Of a stretch of DNA of 64,000 nt, positions 1-8,840 are shown piece by piece; position 1 is the first letter of the stretch, and each line of letters starts with the position of its first letter. The notes beneath the pieces were generated by a model. That model made no database searches. It saw nothing but the letters and a program-made list of their open reading frames with translations, and had not been told where the DNA came from. The stretch is from an uncultured Eubacteriales bacterium (lineage in GTDB: Bacteria > Bacillota > Clostridia > Monoglobales > Monoglobaceae), in contig CATWQA010000001.1 in assembly GCA_958352815.1 (NCBI GenBank), forward strand, positions 1 through 64,000. The letters run 5' to 3'. A program made the position numbers and the translations under genes.

Positions 1-145
1 TTCCCCTTCGGGGAAACCGATTGGGGCGTTGCCCCAAACCCCATTAATAGAATTGATACGGCAAATGGGGCGGTAAGCAAACACGGTAGGCTGCCGCAGG
101 CAGCACGTGAGGTGCGCAGTCACCGCCGCTTTAGCGGCATATTTA
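1..145. repeat. Intergenic palindromic mosaic 1 (Q unit plus proline-like CCGC palindromes)
   Basis: The left edge begins inside a Q unit: a TTCCCC/GGGGAA hairpin followed by a TTGGGGC/GCCCCAA hairpin (1-42). Then come short GC-rich palindromes, including CTGCCGCAGGCAG and CCGCTTTAGCGG, which recur in reverse orientation around 3058-3140. It lies directly upstream of spmA and contains no gene. The repeat nature is seen directly from matching copies elsewhere in the window. Confidence 0.8.
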
Positions 146-207
146 TGATAAAAATATATAATTTACTAAGCCTTTAAAAAATAAAATAAAACAAAGGATG
201 ATAAATT

Positions 208-804
208 ATGATGAATTACATATGGGGAGGAATGATGGTCATCTCCCTGATAGTATCGGTTTTCACAGGGAGGGTAGAGCAAACGGCGGCAGCCGCAGTC
301 AGCGGAGCCGGCGAGGCGGTCAACCTGTCCGTCTCCCTCCTTGGGATAATGTGCCTCTGGACAGGAATTTCAAAAATCGGAGAGGAAGCCGGGCTGATAC
401 AGATTATTGCGAAGGCTCTGACCCCTGTGTTAAAATTTATTTTCCCAAGGCTTGACCCTAAAGGAACGGCTTTCGGCGGCGTTGTGATGAACATTGTGGC
501 AAACCTGCTGGGCATGGGAAACGCCGCCACGCCTCTGGGAATTAAGGCAGTGTCCGAGCTGCAAAAGCTCTCTACGGACAAGACCTCCGCCACAGACGAA
601 ATGTGCATGTTCGTGGTGCTGAACACCGCATCTATTCAGCTTATTCCCACAACCCTAATCTCTCTGCGGCAAACCTACGGGTCGGCAAGCCCCGGGGACG
701 TTATTCTGCCCATATGGATTTGTGAGGTCTGCGCCCTCGCCTTAGGCATAACTATTGCCAAGCTGCTGGCGCGCAGGTTTGGGGAGGGTAGGCAATGGAA
801 GTAA
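208..804 (+). CDS. spmA: Spore maturation protein A
   Basis: This 198-residue polytopic membrane protein matches the SpmA family (nucleoside-transporter 'gate' type fold), including the GNAATPLGIKA segment near residue 110. With SpmB it is known in Bacillus and Clostridium to be needed for full dehydration of the spore core and heat resistance; the transported species is not established. The first of two adjacent ATG codons is used, about 9 bases after AAAGGA. The frame overlaps spmB by 10 bases, so the two are translationally coupled. A GCATATT at 137-143 followed by an AT-rich stretch could be a sporulation (sigma-E type) promoter, but the match is weak. Confidence 0.93.
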   Translation: MMNYIWGGMMVISLIVSVFTGRVEQTAAAAVSGAGEAVNLSVSLLGIMCLWTGISKIGEEAGLIQIIAKALTPVLKFIFPRLDPKGTAFGGVVMNIVANLLGMGNAATPLGIKAVSELQKLSTDKTSATDEMCMFVVLNTASIQLIPTTLISLRQTYGSASPGDVILPIWICEVCALALGITIAKLLARRFGEGRQWK

Positions 805-1316
805 TCTCAATGTACGCCACCCCCTGCTTTATATTTTTGTTTTTGATGTTCGGGCTGGTTAAAAGGGTGGACGTGTATGACAGCTTTGTCAGCGGTGCAA
901 AGTCCGGGCTTGAAGCCACATTTAATATAATCCCCTCCCTAATCGGGCTGATGGCGGCAATCGCCATGTTCAGGGAGAGCGGCTGTCTTGAGCTCATAGC
1001 AAAAGCCCTGTCGCCCCTTACGAACTTGATACATATGCCCTCGGAGGTGGTTCCTCTCGGGCTGCTGCGGCCTGTTTCCGGCAGCGCGTCTCTGGCTCTG
1101 GTGACCGATATTTTCAAGAACATGGGTCCCGACTCGGTTCAAGGCAGGATTGCCTCGATTATGATGGGCTCTACCGAGACAACCTTTTACACCATCGCCG
1201 TGTATTTCGGAAGCGTGGGGATTAAGAATATTCGCTATACCCTGTTCGCCGCCCTCGCCGCCGACGCCTGCGGGATTTTACTCTCCACCGCCCTGGTGCA
1301 AGCCTTTGGAATGTAG
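795..1316 (+). CDS. spmB: Spore maturation protein B
   Basis: This 173-residue membrane protein is the SpmB partner of SpmA and has the same gate-type hydrophobic core (FNIIPSLIGLMAAIAMF near residue 40) and a conserved RPVSGSASLAL stretch. It starts within the end of spmA, with GGGAGGG 8 bases upstream of ATG 795, the usual arrangement for this pair. It probably acts in the forespore or mother-cell membrane during spore core dehydration. No terminator is obvious after the stop; a short AT-rich direct repeat (TGTAGAATGTAGAG) and then palindromic repeats follow. Confidence 0.93.
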   Translation: MEVISMYATPCFIFLFLMFGLVKRVDVYDSFVSGAKSGLEATFNIIPSLIGLMAAIAMFRESGCLELIAKALSPLTNLIHMPSEVVPLGLLRPVSGSASLALVTDIFKNMGPDSVQGRIASIMMGSTETTFYTIAVYFGSVGIKNIRYTLFAALAADACGILLSTALVQAFGM

Positions 1317-1339
1317 AATGTAGAGTGTATAATGTAGAA

Positions 1340-1890
1340 ATAATGTCGTTAAACGCTACCCCATAAAGCGAACATAAATGGACTTATGACTTTGTAAACG
1401 GCATGGTGTAGGGGGCGGATTCCCATACGCCCCGCATGTAAACCAACGTTATTATATGAATTATGCGGGATAATCGATTACCCGCGCCTGCGCGCCTCAC
1501 GAGTTGCATAAAATGCGCCGTAGGCGCAAAATCGTGAAAAATCTTATGATTTTTCACGAAGAGGAGGAGCAAGGCAGCGGGCGTATGTTTTTCTTGACAA
1601 AGAAAAACGTAGCTTAGCGAACTTTGCTCCGACGACCTACCGTGCTTGCTTGCCGCATTTCCCAAATGCGGCGGCAATGTAGCCAAAGCCTTTATCAAAA
1701 TTTTATTGGGGTTTGGGGCAACGCCCCAATCGGTTTCCCCGAAGGGGAAAAACCGACACCGCCCGGGTCCGGCTGTGACCCAACTTCTATGAAGTTGGAC
1801 GGCTCAGGGTATTCCTTTTAAAATATCGTAACCAATGTCAATAACAGTCCTAAGTTGTTGCCGACAGGGCGGAACCGGGCTCGGCGAACA
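1340..1890. repeat. Intergenic palindromic mosaic 2 (G, F, S, Q, E units with nested U93)
   Basis: This gene-free stretch holds, in order: a G unit at about 1411-1432; an F-type hairpin (GTGAAAAATC/GATTTTTCAC) at 1540-1558; an S-unit right end (CAAAGCCTTTATCAAAA) at 1684-1702; a reversed Q unit at 1709-1750; and an E palindrome interrupted by U93 (1774-1866). Open frames here are made of repeat sequence and recur at other repeat sites, so they are not called as genes. Confidence 0.85.
1774..1866 (+). repeat. U93 nested unit, copy 1, inside an E palindrome
   Basis: The unit begins TGTGACCCAAC, has a perfect 8-bp hairpin (CCAACTTC/GAAGTTGG) and ends GTTGTTGCCGACA. The flanks GACACCGCCCGG...GGGCGGAACCGGGCTCGGC are the halves of an E unit that is uninterrupted at 7477-7516. 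Filled versus empty length differs by 94 bases. Confidence 0.85.
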
Positions 1891-1899
1891 TATTCTGTA

Positions 1900-2775
1900 C
1901 TATCGTTTATCCTCACGGACAAAGGGCGGTGATACTTCCTCAGACACAAGCAGGCCGTACTTTTGCGGGCGGCGGTATGCATTGCCGTGAACCTCGTTTG
2001 CTCTGTACTCCCTTATTTCCTCCATGGGGAAGTCCGCAATATAAATTCCTTCCCTCTCTCCCGCTTCTATAACAAGGGTGTCTCTTGAGCCCGACTTGCC
2101 CACACGGTACGCCACGCCGTCAAAGGCAGAGGAATGGCCGTTGCAGTCGGGCTTTCCCAAAGGATAATTCACCGTTGCGATACCAACCATGTTCTCATAT
2201 GCCCTTCCCCGAAGCTGGGACAGCCTGTTTATCTCCATGGGACAAGCGTTGGGCACAAGAATTATCTCCGCTCCTTTCAGCATCAGTATTCTTGCGCTTT
2301 CAGGGAACTCTCTGTCATAGCATATCATTGCTCCCACCCGCACCGTTCCGTGACCCGTATCAAGGTCGGCGGCATAAAAATCCTCTCCGGGGTACAGCTT
2401 GCATTCGTCTCCAAAGTCGCAGGTGTGCACCTTGGCATAGTCAAGTATTCTCTCTCCCAGACGGTTGAAAATTGTGACCGTGTTGCGGGGCATAGGCTCG
2501 TGACGCTCCAAATATGTTACGGCAATCGCCATATTAAGCTCCTTTGCCAGCTCTCCGAATGCGCCGACAAACTCTCCGTCCGCCGCCACGGCGCAGTCTT
2601 TTACCTCCTCGGCAGAACCTGATATTTCATAGCCCGCGCTCCACATTTCGGGGAACAGGGCAATATCCGCTCCCATTTCCTTTGCCTGTCTGCATGCCTT
2701 TATTCCTATTTTGAGGTTCTCCTCTGTTGTCCGCCCCGGCATTATCTGCAGCAGGGCAACCTTAAAGCTTTTCAT
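1900..2775 (-). CDS. Carbon-nitrogen hydrolase (nitrilase superfamily amidase)
   Basis: This 291-residue soluble enzyme has the complete nitrilase catalytic triad: Glu43 in FPEMW, Lys115 in YAKVHTCDF and Cys152 in GAMICYDREFPES. Family members hydrolyse amides or carbamoyl compounds through a cysteine thioester; N-carbamoylputrescine amidase-like or omega-amidase-like activity is possible, but the substrate cannot be read from sequence. ATG 2775 is chosen because AGGAAG lies 8 bases upstream; a GTG three codons earlier would overlap the ribosome site. It is monocistronic, with its own TTGCGG-N17-TATAAT promoter, and flanked on both sides by repeat mosaics. Confidence 0.87.
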   Translation of the reverse strand: MKSFKVALLQIMPGRTTEENLKIGIKACRQAKEMGADIALFPEMWSAGYEISGSAEEVKDCAVAADGEFVGAFGELAKELNMAIAVTYLERHEPMPRNTVTIFNRLGERILDYAKVHTCDFGDECKLYPGEDFYAADLDTGHGTVRVGAMICYDREFPESARILMLKGAEIILVPNACPMEINRLSQLRGRAYENMVGIATVNYPLGKPDCNGHSSAFDGVAYRVGKSGSRDTLVIEAGEREGIYIADFPMEEIREYRANEVHGNAYRRPQKYGLLVSEEVSPPFVREDKR

Positions 2776-2819
2776 TTGTATCACTTCCTATAATTATTAA
2801 TGCGTGCTTTCTTCCTTGA

Positions 2820-2848
2820 ATTATACCACAGATAAAAGGTAACCGCAA
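2820..2848 (-). promoter_or_regulatory. Promoter of the nitrilase-family gene
   Basis: On the minus strand TTGCGG (2848-2843) and TATAAT (2825-2820) are separated by 17 bases, about 45 bases upstream of the start codon. This is a good vegetative-type promoter. Confidence 0.65.
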
Positions 2849-2879
2849 TTAATTTCTGAAAATGCGGGGAAGAATAGAA

Positions 2880-3375
2880 ATTGGGATAAAGGCTTTGCCT
2901 TTGAAACCATTGCCGGGTTTGGATATGTGCAGCCGTTTAAATTGTAGGGGGCGGATCCCCATACGCCACGCCGGAATTGCAACGGTTTTCATTAACCCAA
3001 ACGGCTTGACTGCACCCGTATAGGAACCAATGGTTTTGCTAAAATATACGGTTTGGTCGTGCCGCTAAAGCGGCGACGCCTGCGCGCCTCACGTGTCGCC
3101 TACGGCGACCTCCCGTGCTTGCTTGCCGCATTTCCCAAATGCGGCACAATGTCGCCAAAGCCTTTATCAAAATTTTGTAGGGGTTTGGGGCGGAGCCCCA
3201 ATCGGTTTCCCCGAAGGGGAAATCCGACTGCGCTCGGGGCGGAGGCGGCTGTGACCCAACTTCTTTGAAGTTGGACGGCTCACGGTATTCCGATTTGTAC
3301 AAAGTATGCAATGTCAATAATAATCCTAAGTTGTCGCCGACAGAGCGCAATAGGGCGGGCGGCAGATTTCTACAC
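2880..3375. repeat. Intergenic palindromic mosaic 3 (S scaffold, G, Q, K units, nested U93)
   Basis: An S unit runs from GATAAAGGCTTTG (2884) to CAAAGCCTTTATC (about 3155-3170). It contains a G unit (2945-2970) and the CCGCTAAAGCGG/GCCGCATTTCCCAAATGCGGC palindromes. A reversed Q unit (3178-3222) and a K palindrome split by U93 follow. There is no gene in this stretch. Confidence 0.85.
3250..3342 (+). repeat. U93 nested unit, copy 2, inside a K palindrome
   Basis: The flanks GCGCTCGGGGCGGAGGCGGC (3230-3249) and GAGCGC (3343-3348) join to give exactly the palindrome present uninterrupted, in inverse orientation, at 18230-18255. The insertion is therefore exactly 93 bp, from TGTGACC to GCCGACA, with no visible target-site duplication. 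Confidence 0.9.
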
Positions 3376-3478
3376 CCTACATTTCTAAAAATACGGGTCG
3401 CGGCACTTGACTTATGGGGAAAAAAATAGTAAAATATACGAAAATATTAACTTAGGACAATTAGGAGGAGAGGGTCTG

Positions 3479-5116
3479 ATGAATAAAAATAAAGAGCTTG
3501 CAGATCTGCTTTTCGGTCACATCACCGAGCAGCCGGAATACTATGAGGAAAAATACCCGTGCCGCAGCCTACCCGAGGGCACGCCTGTTACACGTATAGG
3601 TCCCAGCCCCACAGGCTTTATTCACCTGGGCAACCTGTACAACGCTATTATAGGAGAGCGGCTTGCCCACCAAAACGGCGGCACGTTCTACCTGAGGATT
3701 GAGGACACCGACGACAAGCGCAAGGTTGAGGGAGCAGTTGAGCTTATTATATCCTCAATGGACTTCTTCGGCATTCACTTTGACGAGGGAGCAACCGCAG
3801 AGGGCGAAAATGGGGATTACGGTCCCTACCGCCAGCGGCAGAGAAAGGAAATATACCAGTGCTTTGCGAAAAAGCTGGTTGAGATGGGTCTTGCATATCC
3901 CTGCTTCTGCTCGGAGAGCGACCTAAACGAAATGCGTGAGAAGCAAATTGCGGACAAGCTAAACTTCGGCTACTACGGCAAGTGGGCAAAGTGCCGCGAC
4001 CTCTCCTTTGAGGAAATAAAAGAGAGAATAGAAAAGGGCGAGGAATACGTCCTCCGCTTCCGCTCACAGGGCGATGAGAACAACCATGTTGAGGTGTTTG
4101 ACGGAATCAGAGGAACCCTGAACGTTTCCGAGAACTATCAGGACTTTGTGCTCCTGAAGTCTGACGGCATTCCCACCTACCACTTTGCCCATGTTGTGGA
4201 CGACCACCTTATGAGAACCACTCACGTTGTCCGCGGGGAGGAATGGCTGGCGACCCTGCCCATACACGTGCAGCTGTTTGACGCTCTGGGCTTTAAACGC
4301 CCCATATACTGCCACACCGCCGTTCTCATGAAGATGGACGGGGAGACAAAGCGCAAGCTGTCAAAGAGAAAGGATCCGGAGCTGGGTCTTGACTACTACA
4401 GGGCAAAGGGCTATGCCCCCAAGGCAGTTTGGGAATATCTGCTGACGGTGCTCAACTCCAACTTTGAGGAGTGGCGGCTTGAGAACCCTGACGCTCCCAT
4501 TGACGACTTTAAATTTACAACCGAGAAGATGAGCAGCTCGGGCGCATTATTTGACATTGTGAAGTTTGAGGACATCAGCCGCGAGGTTCTCCTCAGAACT
4601 CCTGCAAGCCAAATATATGATGAATTTTCTCAGTGGCTGGAGAGGTACGACCCTGAATTTTATAAAATCTTCACCCGCGACCGCCAATACTCCGAGAGCA
4701 TAATCGACGTGGGCAGAAGCGGCAACAGACCAAGAAAGGACTTGACCAACTGGGAGCAGGCAAGGCAGTTCCTGTCCTTCTACTTCCCCGAGACCTTTAC
4801 TGTAGAGGACGAATATCCCGAAAGAGTTTCCCCGGAGGACAAGGCGGAAATCTTAAAGCGGTACCTTGAGACCTTTGACATGAATGACGACAACTCACAG
4901 TGGTTCCAGAAGATACGGGATATTACCGGTGATTTAGGTTACGCTGTAAAGCCCAAGGACTTTAAGAAGAACCCCGACATGTACAAGGGCAGCGTCAGCG
5001 ACGTCAGCGCGGTTATCCGAGTTGCCGTAACCGGAAGAACCAACTCCCCCGACCTGTGGGAGATATGCCATATACTGGGCGAGGAGGAAATGCGCCGCAG
5101 AATAAACGAGGCGTAA
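3479..5116 (+). CDS. gltX: Glutamyl-tRNA synthetase
   Basis: This class I aminoacyl-tRNA synthetase charges tRNA-Glu (and possibly tRNA-Gln in organisms using the amidotransferase route). It has the HIGH-type HLGN at residues 49-52 within PSPTGFIHLGN, and the KMSKS-type KLSKR at about 293-297. At 545 residues it is longer than the usual bacterial enzyme of about 480, with an N-terminal extension of some 30 residues and a long C-terminal anticodon-binding part. ATG 3479 follows AGGAGGAG at good distance; an in-frame TTG 72 bases upstream lacks a ribosome site. No T-box leader is seen. The MetRS-like gene starts 30 bases after the stop. Confidence 0.93.
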   Translation: MNKNKELADLLFGHITEQPEYYEEKYPCRSLPEGTPVTRIGPSPTGFIHLGNLYNAIIGERLAHQNGGTFYLRIEDTDDKRKVEGAVELIISSMDFFGIHFDEGATAEGENGDYGPYRQRQRKEIYQCFAKKLVEMGLAYPCFCSESDLNEMREKQIADKLNFGYYGKWAKCRDLSFEEIKERIEKGEEYVLRFRSQGDENNHVEVFDGIRGTLNVSENYQDFVLLKSDGIPTYHFAHVVDDHLMRTTHVVRGEEWLATLPIHVQLFDALGFKRPIYCHTAVLMKMDGETKRKLSKRKDPELGLDYYRAKGYAPKAVWEYLLTVLNSNFEEWRLENPDAPIDDFKFTTEKMSSSGALFDIVKFEDISREVLLRTPASQIYDEFSQWLERYDPEFYKIFTRDRQYSESIIDVGRSGNRPRKDLTNWEQARQFLSFYFPETFTVEDEYPERVSPEDKAEILKRYLETFDMNDDNSQWFQKIRDITGDLGYAVKPKDFKKNPDMYKGSVSDVSAVIRVAVTGRTNSPDLWEICHILGEEEMRRRINEA

Positions 5117-5146
5117 TCCAAACCTTAAAGAAAGGAAGTCAAGACC

Positions 5147-7186
5147 ATGGGTAAACACAAAAATAATCACGACAACCAAAATAATATGCAGTTCAGACCG
5201 AAAAAGGTCAGCGTTTTTGATATACCCCGCCCAGAGTTCCCCAAACGGGCGGTAATCACGGGAGGTATGCCCTACGGCAACAAGAAGCTTCACTTCGGTC
5301 ACGTGGGCGGCGTTTTTGTTCAGGCGGATTGCCTGGCACGGTTCCTCCGTGACAGAATAGGCGAGGAGAACGTTATCTTTGTTTCGGGAACCGACTGCTA
5401 CGGCTCTCCCATTGTTGAGAGCTACCGCAAGCTCATAGAGGACGGGGAGTTCGACGGAACCATTGAGGACTTTGTACGGCAGAACCACGAGAGCCAGAAG
5501 CAAACTCTCAAGGACTACGACATCAGTCTCAGCCTGTTTGCCGCCTCGGGGCTGGACGAAGCCAAGGAAATCCACGCCGAAGTCAGCCGTGAGCTTATGG
5601 AAAAATGGTACGAAAACGGTCACCTGGAGAAGCTGGTAACCTCCCAGTTCTACGATGCCAAGGCAGGGCAGTTCTTAAACGGCAGACAGGTTGTGGGGAA
5701 GTGCCCCGTTGACAAGTGCCAGAGCGACAAGGCATACGCAGACGAGTGCGCATTAGGGCACCAGTACATGCCCGAGGACCTTATCGACCCCAAGAGCACA
5801 ATCACCGGTGAAACCCCGGAAATGCGGGACGTTACCAACTGGTACATCGACCTGACGAAGTTCGCAGACCTGCTTTGCGAGTACGTGGACGGCCTGCCCC
5901 AAAAGGGAAATTCCAGACCGCTGGTATACAACACAATCAAGGAATTTATGCTCCCGCCCATGATATATGTTAAGAAGGACTTTTTCGACGCATACACGGC
6001 AATCAAAGACCAAATGCCCGACCACACCTTGTCGGACGAGGACAACAAGAGCTCCTTTACCCTGACCTTTAAGGATTTGGGAGACAGGGACAAGGCTAAG
6101 AACCTGCTGAACGAAAACAACATACGGTTCCGTGCGGGAAAGACGCTGGTTCCCTTTAGGCTGACGGGTAATATTGAGTGGGGCGTTCCCTCTCCTGTTC
6201 TGGAGGGCGAGGAGGGCTTAACCATATGGGTATGGCCCGAATCCCTGTGGGCGCCCATATCATTTACGAAAACCTACCTAAAGCAGCAGGGTAAGCCCGA
6301 TGACGAGTGGGAAAAGTTCTGGCTCAGCAAGGACGCAGAGGTGTTCCAGTTTATCGGTCAGGATAATATATACTTTTACGGAATTGCGGAAATGGCAATG
6401 TTCATGGCGACCCAGGGCAGGGACAATCTGACGGCGCACCCCGAAGAGGGACAGCTCACTCTGCCCACACTGGTTGCCAACAACCACATTCTGTTCTTAA
6501 ACAAAAAGGCAAGCAGCAGCGGCGCAGTCAAGCCGCCCATGGCGGAAGATCTGCTGGAATACTACACGGCGGAGCAGCTCAGAGCCCACTTCCTGGGTCT
6601 GGGGCTCAGCCTTAAAAGCGTCAGCTTCCAGCCCAAGCCCCTTAACCCCACTGCCGGAGAAAAGGACGCAGACCCTGCTCAGCGTGAGGGAAAAATGCTC
6701 TCCAACGTGTTTAACCGTGTGGCGCGCTCCTGCTTCTACACAATCCAGAAGTACGGAGAGCCGATTATGCCTCTGGGCAGCGTTTCGGAGGAGGTTTTGC
6801 ATGACGCAAAGGAAACTATCCTGAAATATGAGCACGCCATGTATAAATTTGAGTTCCACACAATTATGAACCTGATGGACTCCTATATCCGCAGCGCAAA
6901 CAAGTTCTGGGCAAAGAACATTAAGGAGACGGAGAACGACGAGGAAAAACGCACCCAAACCCTTATCGACACCCTGCACATGGTTAAGACCGCAATGACC
7001 CTTATGCACCCAATCGCACCGAGGGGAACCGAGCTTCTGTGCGAATACCTGGGCTTTGATAAGAGCATATGGAGCTGGGATAATGTATTCGACACCTTTA
7101 CAGATATATGCAAGTCAAAGGGTGAAACTGAGCATATGATGAAGTTCTTAGAGCCCAGATTTGACTTCTTCCCCATGAAGATTTAA
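5147..7186 (+). CDS. Methionyl-tRNA synthetase-like class I synthetase
   Basis: This 679-residue protein has the MetRS fold: HFGH at residues 49-52 in the HIGH position, a zinc-knuckle-like region (CPVDKC...DEC..GH around 186-205), and the FIGQDN..FYGI segment before the second signature. That signature, normally KMSKS, reads KASSS (454-458), so its second lysine is lost. It ends without a C-terminal OB-fold tRNA-binding domain. It is probably co-transcribed with gltX and is closed by a strong terminator. It could be the functional MetRS or a divergent paralogue with another role; which cannot be told without knowing whether a second metG exists. Confidence 0.8.
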   Translation: MGKHKNNHDNQNNMQFRPKKVSVFDIPRPEFPKRAVITGGMPYGNKKLHFGHVGGVFVQADCLARFLRDRIGEENVIFVSGTDCYGSPIVESYRKLIEDGEFDGTIEDFVRQNHESQKQTLKDYDISLSLFAASGLDEAKEIHAEVSRELMEKWYENGHLEKLVTSQFYDAKAGQFLNGRQVVGKCPVDKCQSDKAYADECALGHQYMPEDLIDPKSTITGETPEMRDVTNWYIDLTKFADLLCEYVDGLPQKGNSRPLVYNTIKEFMLPPMIYVKKDFFDAYTAIKDQMPDHTLSDEDNKSSFTLTFKDLGDRDKAKNLLNENNIRFRAGKTLVPFRLTGNIEWGVPSPVLEGEEGLTIWVWPESLWAPISFTKTYLKQQGKPDDEWEKFWLSKDAEVFQFIGQDNIYFYGIAEMAMFMATQGRDNLTAHPEEGQLTLPTLVANNHILFLNKKASSSGAVKPPMAEDLLEYYTAEQLRAHFLGLGLSLKSVSFQPKPLNPTAGEKDADPAQREGKMLSNVFNRVARSCFYTIQKYGEPIMPLGSVSEEVLHDAKETILKYEHAMYKFEFHTIMNLMDSYIRSANKFWAKNIKETENDEEKRTQTLIDTLHMVKTAMTLMHPIAPRGTELLCEYLGFDKSIWSWDNVFDTFTDICKSKGETEHMMKFLEPRFDFFPMKI

Positions 7187-7196
7187 GCAAAGCAAA

Positions 7197-7224
7197 GGAC
7201 GCACCGTTTATGGGTGCGTCCTTT
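7197..7224 (+). terminator. Rho-independent terminator after the gltX operon
   Basis: A perfect 9-bp stem GGACGCACC/GGTGCGTCC with a 7-base loop is followed by TTT, starting 11 bases after the stop of the MetRS-like gene. Confidence 0.85.
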
Positions 7225-7269
7225 AAAACTTTGCGTCAAATTATGTGCTTGCCAAGCAAGCTTTTGATA

Positions 7270-7610
7270 AAAAATAAACGTCTACATTGATTATTTTCCC
7301 ATATAAAGTTTGTTCTCACATTGGTTAGCCGATCCCCGCCCCGTTGCGTTTGCCTCTCTCCTCCCCAAACGCCGGGGCGGGCTTCGAGCGTGTAAACGGA
7401 ATGTTCATAACAGTAAATCATGTAAATGGGGTCTTAGGGGACAGCGTCCCCTAACTCGGTTTCCCCGAAGGGGAAAGCCGACACCGCCCGGACGTGGCGG
7501 GCGGAACTGGGCTCGGCGATAGATATACCAATATAATTATATAAATCATGCGGGATAGGACACTCATGAAAAATTGTTAAATTTTTCATAAAATAGGAGT
7601 ACATGCCTGT
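7270..7610. repeat. Intergenic palindromic mosaic 4 (C, Q, E, F units)
   Basis: Contains a C-unit hairpin (GCCCCGTTGCGTTTG...CAAACGCCGGGGC, 7337-7382), a covariant Q unit (TTAGGGGAC/GTCCCCTAA plus TTTCCCC/GGGGAAA, 7434-7475), an uninterrupted E palindrome (7477-7516) and an F-type hairpin (7566-7592). The E copy is an empty-site reference for U93 copy 1. No gene is supported here. Confidence 0.82.
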
Positions 7611-7628
7611 AAGCCGCTCAGGGATACT

Positions 7629-7656
7629 AAAAGGGCTGTCGACAAACAGCCCTTTT
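7629..7656 (-). terminator. Terminator of the Lrp-aminotransferase operon
   Basis: An 11-bp perfect stem AAAAGGGCTGT/ACAGCCCTTTT lies 6 bases beyond the aminotransferase stop on the minus strand; the stem itself supplies the U-rich end. Confidence 0.8.
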
Positions 7657-7661
7657 AAATT

Positions 7662-8840
7662 TTACTTCCTTATGTCTCGCAAAAAGGCTTCCATTCTGTT
7701 TAGAGCCTCGTTAATATTCTTGATCGAGTAGGCATAGGAGCACCGTATAAATCCCTCGCCGCTGTCTCCGAAAGCGTTTCCCGGCACAACCGCCAGCCGC
7801 TTGCTGTACAGCAGCTTTTCGCAAAAGTCCCCGGAGCTCATGCCCGTACTCTTTATACAAGGGAAACAATAGAAGGCTCCCTTAGGTTCAAAGCAGTCAA
7901 GCCCCATGGCGTTAAAGCCCGACACTATAATCTGCCTGCGGTAGTTATAGTCGTTGCGCATTTCCTCAATATCCGAGTCTCCGTTTTTCAGAGCTTCAAT
8001 TGCCGCATACTGGGCAGTGGTGGGCGCGGACATAATTGCGTACTGGTGAACCTTGGTCATTGCCTTTATAAGCGCGGGGTGCCCTACAGCATAACCCAGT
8101 CTCCAGCCCGTCATGGCATATGCCTTTGAAAATCCGCTTACCACAACGGTTCTGTCATACATGCCGTCAATTTCCGCAATGGACACATGCCTGTCCTCTC
8201 CGTATGTAAGCTCCGCATATATCTCATCAGACAGCACAGCGATATCCGTTCCACGCAGCACATCTGCAATACCCTCCAAATCCTCTCTTGTCATAACCGC
8301 TCCCGTGGGGTTATTGGGGAAGGGCAGAACCAACACCTTGGTTTTAGGCGTAATAGCCGCCTTTAGCTCTGCGGGAGTTAAGCGAAAGTCGTTTTCCGCC
8401 TTGGTCTCAAGAGGGATCGGAACTCCGCCTGCCAGCTGCACAATGGGCTTGTAGCACACAAAGCTGGGCTCGCATACCAAAACCTCGTCTCCCGGCTCTA
8501 TCACGGAGCGTATAAACAGGTCGATTGCCTCGCTTCCGCCAACCGTTACAACAACCTGGCTTAAGCCGTCATATTTCAGGTTAAACCGCCGCTCCATATA
8601 GCGGGCAATTTCCAAACGCAGCTCCTTTAAGCCTGAGTTTGAGGTATAGTGAGTGTGCCCCTTTTCCAGAGAGTATATACCCTCGTCCCTGATATGCCAT
8701 GGCGTGACAAAATCAGGCTCGCCCACACCCAAGGATATACAGTCCTCCATCTCTGCGGCAACATCAAAAAACTTTCTTATTCCCGAGGGCGGCATACTGC
8801 TTACCGTTTTGTTAATCAATTTTTCAGGCTCAAAGCTCAT
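7662..8840 (-). CDS. Pyridoxal-phosphate aminotransferase, class I/II
   Basis: This 392-residue fold-type I aminotransferase has the family features in order: an SGLKELR segment in the substrate region, NNPTGAVM, DEIYAEL (PLP-pyridine Asp and Tyr), the Schiff-base lysine in SGFSKAYAMTGWRLGY, and a C-terminal arginine in FIRCSYAYS. It probably transaminates aspartate, alanine, or aromatic or branched amino acids; specificity is not readable. The start codon overlaps the upstream Lrp-family gene by 4 bases (ATGA), so the two are translationally coupled and the regulator probably controls this enzyme. A terminator follows the stop. Confidence 0.9.
   Translation of the reverse strand: MSFEPEKLINKTVSSMPPSGIRKFFDVAAEMEDCISLGVGEPDFVTPWHIRDEGIYSLEKGHTHYTSNSGLKELRLEIARYMERRFNLKYDGLSQVVVTVGGSEAIDLFIRSVIEPGDEVLVCEPSFVCYKPIVQLAGGVPIPLETKAENDFRLTPAELKAAITPKTKVLVLPFPNNPTGAVMTREDLEGIADVLRGTDIAVLSDEIYAELTYGEDRHVSIAEIDGMYDRTVVVSGFSKAYAMTGWRLGYAVGHPALIKAMTKVHQYAIMSAPTTAQYAAIEALKNGDSDIEEMRNDYNYRRQIIVSGFNAMGLDCFEPKGAFYCFPCIKSTGMSSGDFCEKLLYSKRLAVVPGNAFGDSGEGFIRCSYAYSIKNINEALNRMEAFLRDIRK

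Noticed and set aside
1384..1698. Open frame beginning with an IKALATLPP-type peptide, with similar frames at 3039-3350, 33047-33391, 45750-45974 and 62202-62474
   Set aside because: All are translations of the S unit and neighbouring repeats; the shared peptide comes from the repeated DNA, with no ribosome sites and no conserved full-length product.
3380..3478. T-box leader upstream of gltX (and of pheS at 50493-50532)
   Set aside because: No T-box sequence, specifier stem or antiterminator is present, and the pheS leader is too short.
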